Assembly: GCA_016930675.1 (NCBI GenBank)
Contig: JAFGGG010000036.1
Location: forward strand, 62,001 to 126,000
Source: Spirochaetales bacterium
GTDB lineage: Bacteria; Spirochaetota; Spirochaetia; SZUA-6; RPPD01
Reading direction: 5' to 3'
DNA length: 64,000 nucleotides
Position 1 is the stretch's first letter, and each line of letters opens with the position of its first letter. The notes beneath the pieces were generated by a model, which searched no databases, was not told the origin of the DNA, and was given only the letters and a program-made list of their open reading frames with translations. A program made the position numbers and the translations under genes. Below are positions 61,068-64,000 of this stretch, piece by piece.

Positions 61068-63398
61068 ATGAGTATGAATAATAGATTGGCATTATCAATA
61101 TTAATCTTTCTTTTTTTATCTGTCGTGCTTTGGGCCCAGACATCCAGCCAGATTCCGGCCGGGGCCGATAATTATCTGCAGGTAACGAACTCGCTGGCAG
61201 CGGGGGGCTTGGACAGCTATCTGGTAATTTTTTTTGAAATTCCCGCCACGGAGACTTCGCAATTGTATTTTGCTATTAATGATCCTGATATCCATTTTAC
61301 AGAGCCGGATGATTTCGCGGATTCCACCTCAGCCCATTCAGCATGGAGCAGTCCGCCCGCTAATCCGCGTACGACCTTTTATCTGGTCGGACGCGGCGGT
61401 GCATTGAGTCACCCCGATTCCAAAATTGTGGATTATGCCGCCGCGGGTGTCGATCCCCTGGGGCCGGGCATGGGAACGATTTTACACCAGTTTACCAATA
61501 CCAACACGGCCACGGATGAAGGCTGGGTTTATTTTCCCTTTGTTTTTCCGGAAGACGGTGAAGAAATCGGTAATAAATATTATTTTAAAATAGTTGTGCA
61601 CGCATCCTCTGACAGCGATTGGATAAAAAACGGGTTCCAGGCGGATGTTTCGTATAACAACAGCGGCAGTCCGACAGGGGTGGCCAATACACGTTCCTTT
61701 GCCTACTCATGGTCGGTCTATCTTAAGGATACAAACAGCTGGGATCTGAACCCCTTTGTTCCCGATTCCGCGGTGGGCAATGATATTGCCTTCTGGAACT
61801 GGGACATGGACGGAGGTGAACAGCTTTCGGCTTTTGATAAAGCTCCGGAAACCGGTCTGGCTGCTCCGATACGCTCCGGTGATTCCAGCAACAAATACGC
61901 CGATGCCAGGCAAGGCACCTATACCATAAACGCGGGTGAGGAAAACGGAACATGGAGGTTGCGTATAACCGAAGACAATGTTCCCACGGTCGGCGATAAC
62001 GTGAATACGGCGGAATTCTGGTTCACGGACGGCGCCGCTAACAGCAATACAGTCTATCGCGCGTACTCCCAGCCCTCTAACGATCCGCCTTCGCCGGATC
62101 ATGTGCTTATCTCCGCGGATGACGGAGTGGCGCCTACGGGTGGGGGCGCCAATTATGAACCGATTAACCTGCAGATCGTCGATGCAGGCGATAATCCTGT
62201 TGATTATATCCGGCAGGTAACTGTTATCGTGTCCGGGAGCGCGGAAATAGCAGAGATAAACGGTGTGGCTCAGGCACCCGGAACACAGAATGCGACTTTC
62301 AATACCAATGGCTCCGGGCAGGCCTTTTTGGAAATTGTGGATAATGTTGAAGAGACCGCGACCGTTCAGGTATCATGGGCCTGGGGAACTCCGGGGAACG
62401 ATTCCGTGCCCGTCACTTTTAACAATAATCCCACCCCCTTTATCACGGACCGTTTTACCGTGGACAGAGACAGCGACGGCTATATCGACGCGGTACGGAT
62501 TGTGTTTAATACGGCTATCGATGATGCCACTGTTCCGCCCGGTACGCCTTCGGGCTATGCCATAACGGGCGCCGGTGGTTTGGATTTCAACAGCACCACA
62601 GGCGGACTTGATACCGCTGACGATAATGATATCTATATCACCTTTACGGACGGAGCGCTGGGAAGCGGCAGTACACCGAACGTCTCATACGCGAGGCCGC
62701 CGGGCACAACTCAGGACAGCGGAGCGAATTTTATGCTGAGTCAGACCGCGACCGCGGCCGTGGATAGAGCAGGACCCGCTGTTATCAGCGCGCAAACCTA
62801 TACCACCACTGTGGTTCAGATCACCTTTTCGGAAAATGTAAGCGATGCCACTGTGGGGGGAGGCGATTTTATCTTCAGCGGATTTACCACTGCCGGAGCC
62901 AATGGAGCGGGCACAGGTTTTGATACCGGAGTTACACCTAATGATAACATCGTACTTATAACCTTGGCAGCTGTCATCGATACCGATGAAACCGGAAGTG
63001 TGCGCCTGAACGCCGTAGGCGCGGTCCAGGATGCGGCGGGTAATAACAGCGCCCAGACCGCGCTGGTCGCGGTAAGCGACGGCATTATAACCCTTGAAGA
63101 CGTGGTGCCTCAGAAGGGCGATGTCGCCATTGTCAATAATGTTATCAATCCTACGGCAGGAGAACAGGCCCGTCTGCTCTATTTGTTGGAATCCGACGGT
63201 AATGTCAAAATCCAGGTGTTTAATCTGGCCGGTGACATCGTAGCGGTACTGCTTTCCGGCAGACAAACAGCAGGCGAGTATGATGTGTTCTGGGACGGCA
63301 GAAACTCAGGCGGCAATATTGTAGCCAAAGGCATCTATTTTATCCGCATTGTGGCGCCGGGAATCGATGAAACGCGAAAAGTGCTGGTTGTGAAATAA
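61068..63398 (+). CDS. Large exported beta-rich protein with FlgD/FnIII-like C-terminal domain
   Basis: A 776-residue protein with a signal peptide (residues 1-23, ending near VVLWAQ). The body is beta-rich and low in cysteine; residues ~350-460 resemble a bacterial Ig-like (Big_1-type) domain and ~470-670 show repeated Ig-like segments (VDRDSDGYIDAVRIVFNTAI, GPAVISAQTYTTTVVQITFSENV). The last ~80 residues match the FlgD Ig-like/T9SS-tail type (VKIQVFNLAGDIVAVL, YDVFWDGRNSGGNIVAKGIYFIRI). A surface or secreted adhesin-like role is inferred. AGGTGA precedes ATG 61068; a second ATG two codons on is possible. GC content looks higher than in the preceding gap. Confidence 0.8.
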   Translation: MSMNNRLALSILIFLFLSVVLWAQTSSQIPAGADNYLQVTNSLAAGGLDSYLVIFFEIPATETSQLYFAINDPDIHFTEPDDFADSTSAHSAWSSPPANPRTTFYLVGRGGALSHPDSKIVDYAAAGVDPLGPGMGTILHQFTNTNTATDEGWVYFPFVFPEDGEEIGNKYYFKIVVHASSDSDWIKNGFQADVSYNNSGSPTGVANTRSFAYSWSVYLKDTNSWDLNPFVPDSAVGNDIAFWNWDMDGGEQLSAFDKAPETGLAAPIRSGDSSNKYADARQGTYTINAGEENGTWRLRITEDNVPTVGDNVNTAEFWFTDGAANSNTVYRAYSQPSNDPPSPDHVLISADDGVAPTGGGANYEPINLQIVDAGDNPVDYIRQVTVIVSGSAEIAEINGVAQAPGTQNATFNTNGSGQAFLEIVDNVEETATVQVSWAWGTPGNDSVPVTFNNNPTPFITDRFTVDRDSDGYIDAVRIVFNTAIDDATVPPGTPSGYAITGAGGLDFNSTTGGLDTADDNDIYITFTDGALGSGSTPNVSYARPPGTTQDSGANFMLSQTATAAVDRAGPAVISAQTYTTTVVQITFSENVSDATVGGGDFIFSGFTTAGANGAGTGFDTGVTPNDNIVLITLAAVIDTDETGSVRLNAVGAVQDAAGNNSAQTALVAVSDGIITLEDVVPQKGDVAIVNNVINPTAGEQARLLYLLESDGNVKIQVFNLAGDIVAVLLSGRQTAGEYDVFWDGRNSGGNIVAKGIYFIRIVAPGIDETRKVLVVK

Positions 63399-63466
63399 GA
63401 TTTTAGAACAAATTCTCCCTTGGTTCATTTCTTTACCATCCAAAAACAACGTGATAGTATGACGTT

Positions 63467-64000
63467 ATGATTCTGGCATGTGACATCGGAACCACCTCAG
63501 TAAAAGCTGGCATTGTTGATCATAAAGGCGGATTGAAAGGGTTCAGCCGGGTGGAGTTGGACAATCCGTATGCAGAAAACTTCTCGGTCCGGGAGTGGCA
63601 GCGTGGTTTTAAAAAAGCCATATGCGCTTTAGCTGCGACTCATGTTAAAAAAATAAGGGCGATCGTCATAAGCGGCAACGGTCCGAGTATTGTACTGCTG
63701 GACGCTGAAGGAAAACCCCTTGATCCGGTACTCTTATGGCATCATACGTTTGCCGACATTGGAGGAAGAGTACGCTGCCGCTCCTATTTCCTGCCCAAAC
63801 TCATCTGGCTTGCGGGGCATAAACCCCGTATTTATGAAAAAACGCGCATCATCCTGCCCTGTCCCGAATATATCTGTTACCTGCTTTCGGGCCGGGCGGC
63901 CGCGACCCTGCCCAATCAAGCTTACCGGGATTATTTTTGGTCGGATGAGGAAATCGTTCGCTTCGGGCTGGATAAAGCCAAATTTCCCGAATTTAGTGCT
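63467..64000 (+). CDS. FGGY-family carbohydrate kinase, N-terminal part (3' cut by window)
   Basis: An open frame of 178 codons that runs off the right edge, missing from the ORF track because it has no stop. The start ILACDIGTTSVKAGIVD is the phosphate-binding motif of xylulokinase/gluconokinase-type FGGY sugar kinases, and AIVISGNGPSIVLLDAEGKPL, followed by LWHH, matches the sugar-binding part of domain I. The substrate sugar cannot be told from this fragment. TAGTAT at 63455-63460 with a weak TTTACC 17 bp upstream would place transcription start at the ATG itself, and no ribosome site is seen. Confidence 0.85.
   Translation, partial: MILACDIGTTSVKAGIVDHKGGLKGFSRVELDNPYAENFSVREWQRGFKKAICALAATHVKKIRAIVISGNGPSIVLLDAEGKPLDPVLLWHHTFADIGGRVRCRSYFLPKLIWLAGHKPRIYEKTRIILPCPEYICYLLSGRAAATLPNQAYRDYFWSDEEIVRFGLDKAKFPEFSA

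Overview
The window looks like a chromosomal segment of a spirochaete (Spirochaetota), probably a fermentative anaerobe. The strongest sign is a GreA factor of about 890 residues: a long helical-repeat region with an ordinary GreA at its C-terminal end, the form I know from Borrelia and Treponema. The many TPR and HEAT proteins, relaxed lipoprotein signals and an NADP-type [NiFe] hydrogenase led by Rex fit this. I cannot name a genus from sequence alone. No rRNA, tRNA, CRISPR array or complete transposase-bearing element was seen.

Layout. 1-4.5 kb (+): end of tgt, an NlpC/P60 hydrolase, murJ and a HEAT-repeat protein. 4.5-9.7 kb (-): operon TPR protein, giant greA, membrane VWA protein. 9.7-10.1 kb: non-coding, carrying two kinds of small palindromic repeat. 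10.1-23.5 kb (+): housekeeping run rpe, TPR/exported proteins, dtd, recA, folK, scpA, scpB, a pseudouridine synthase, rpsA and an AAA+ regulator with a changed GAFTGA loop. 23.5-27.8 kb: CHASE2-adenylate cyclase, a lipoprotein and small membrane proteins. 27.9-32.6 kb: visibly GC-richer block with a DnaE2-like polymerase that has lost PHP residues, a nitroreductase, and a cyclic-nucleotide-binding/methylglyoxal synthase fusion. 32.7-37.7 kb: a glycosyltransferase pseudogene with its middle deleted, a Prc protease, a coiled-coil exported protein and asd. 37.7-38.2 kb: repeat-rich gap with a small gene that a repeat seems to have entered. 38.3-39.1 kb: ankyrin lipoprotein.

39.2-53.1 kb is the most coherent block: rex, hydBGDA (group 3b [NiFe] hydrogenase), maturation protease, hypA and hypB, then (after an opposing GGDEF/EAL gene) hypF, hypC, hypD, a GHKL-ATPase/PilZ fusion and hypE. 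It encodes the hydrogenase, nearly the whole Ni-Fe(CN)2CO maturation pathway and an NADH/NAD+-sensing repressor, with two proteins of c-di-GMP type inside it. 53.2-58.1 kb: esterase lipoprotein, alpha/beta hydrolase, zinc-ribbon membrane protein, AATase-type acyltransferase and patatin. 58.2-60.6 kb: lemA and two TPM-domain genes. 60.66-60.98 kb: a MITE-like element bounded by perfect 30-bp inverted repeats. Then a 776-residue exported protein and the start of an FGGY sugar kinase cut by the window edge.

Main observations: (1) a cNMP-gated methylglyoxal synthase candidate with an adenylate cyclase about 6 kb away; (2) c-di-GMP-type proteins within the hydrogenase maturation locus; (3) at least two families of short non-coding palindromic repeats, one apparently inserted in a gene; (4) several sigma70-like promoters whose -10 box lies only 6-14 nt before the start codon, suggesting leaderless mRNAs.
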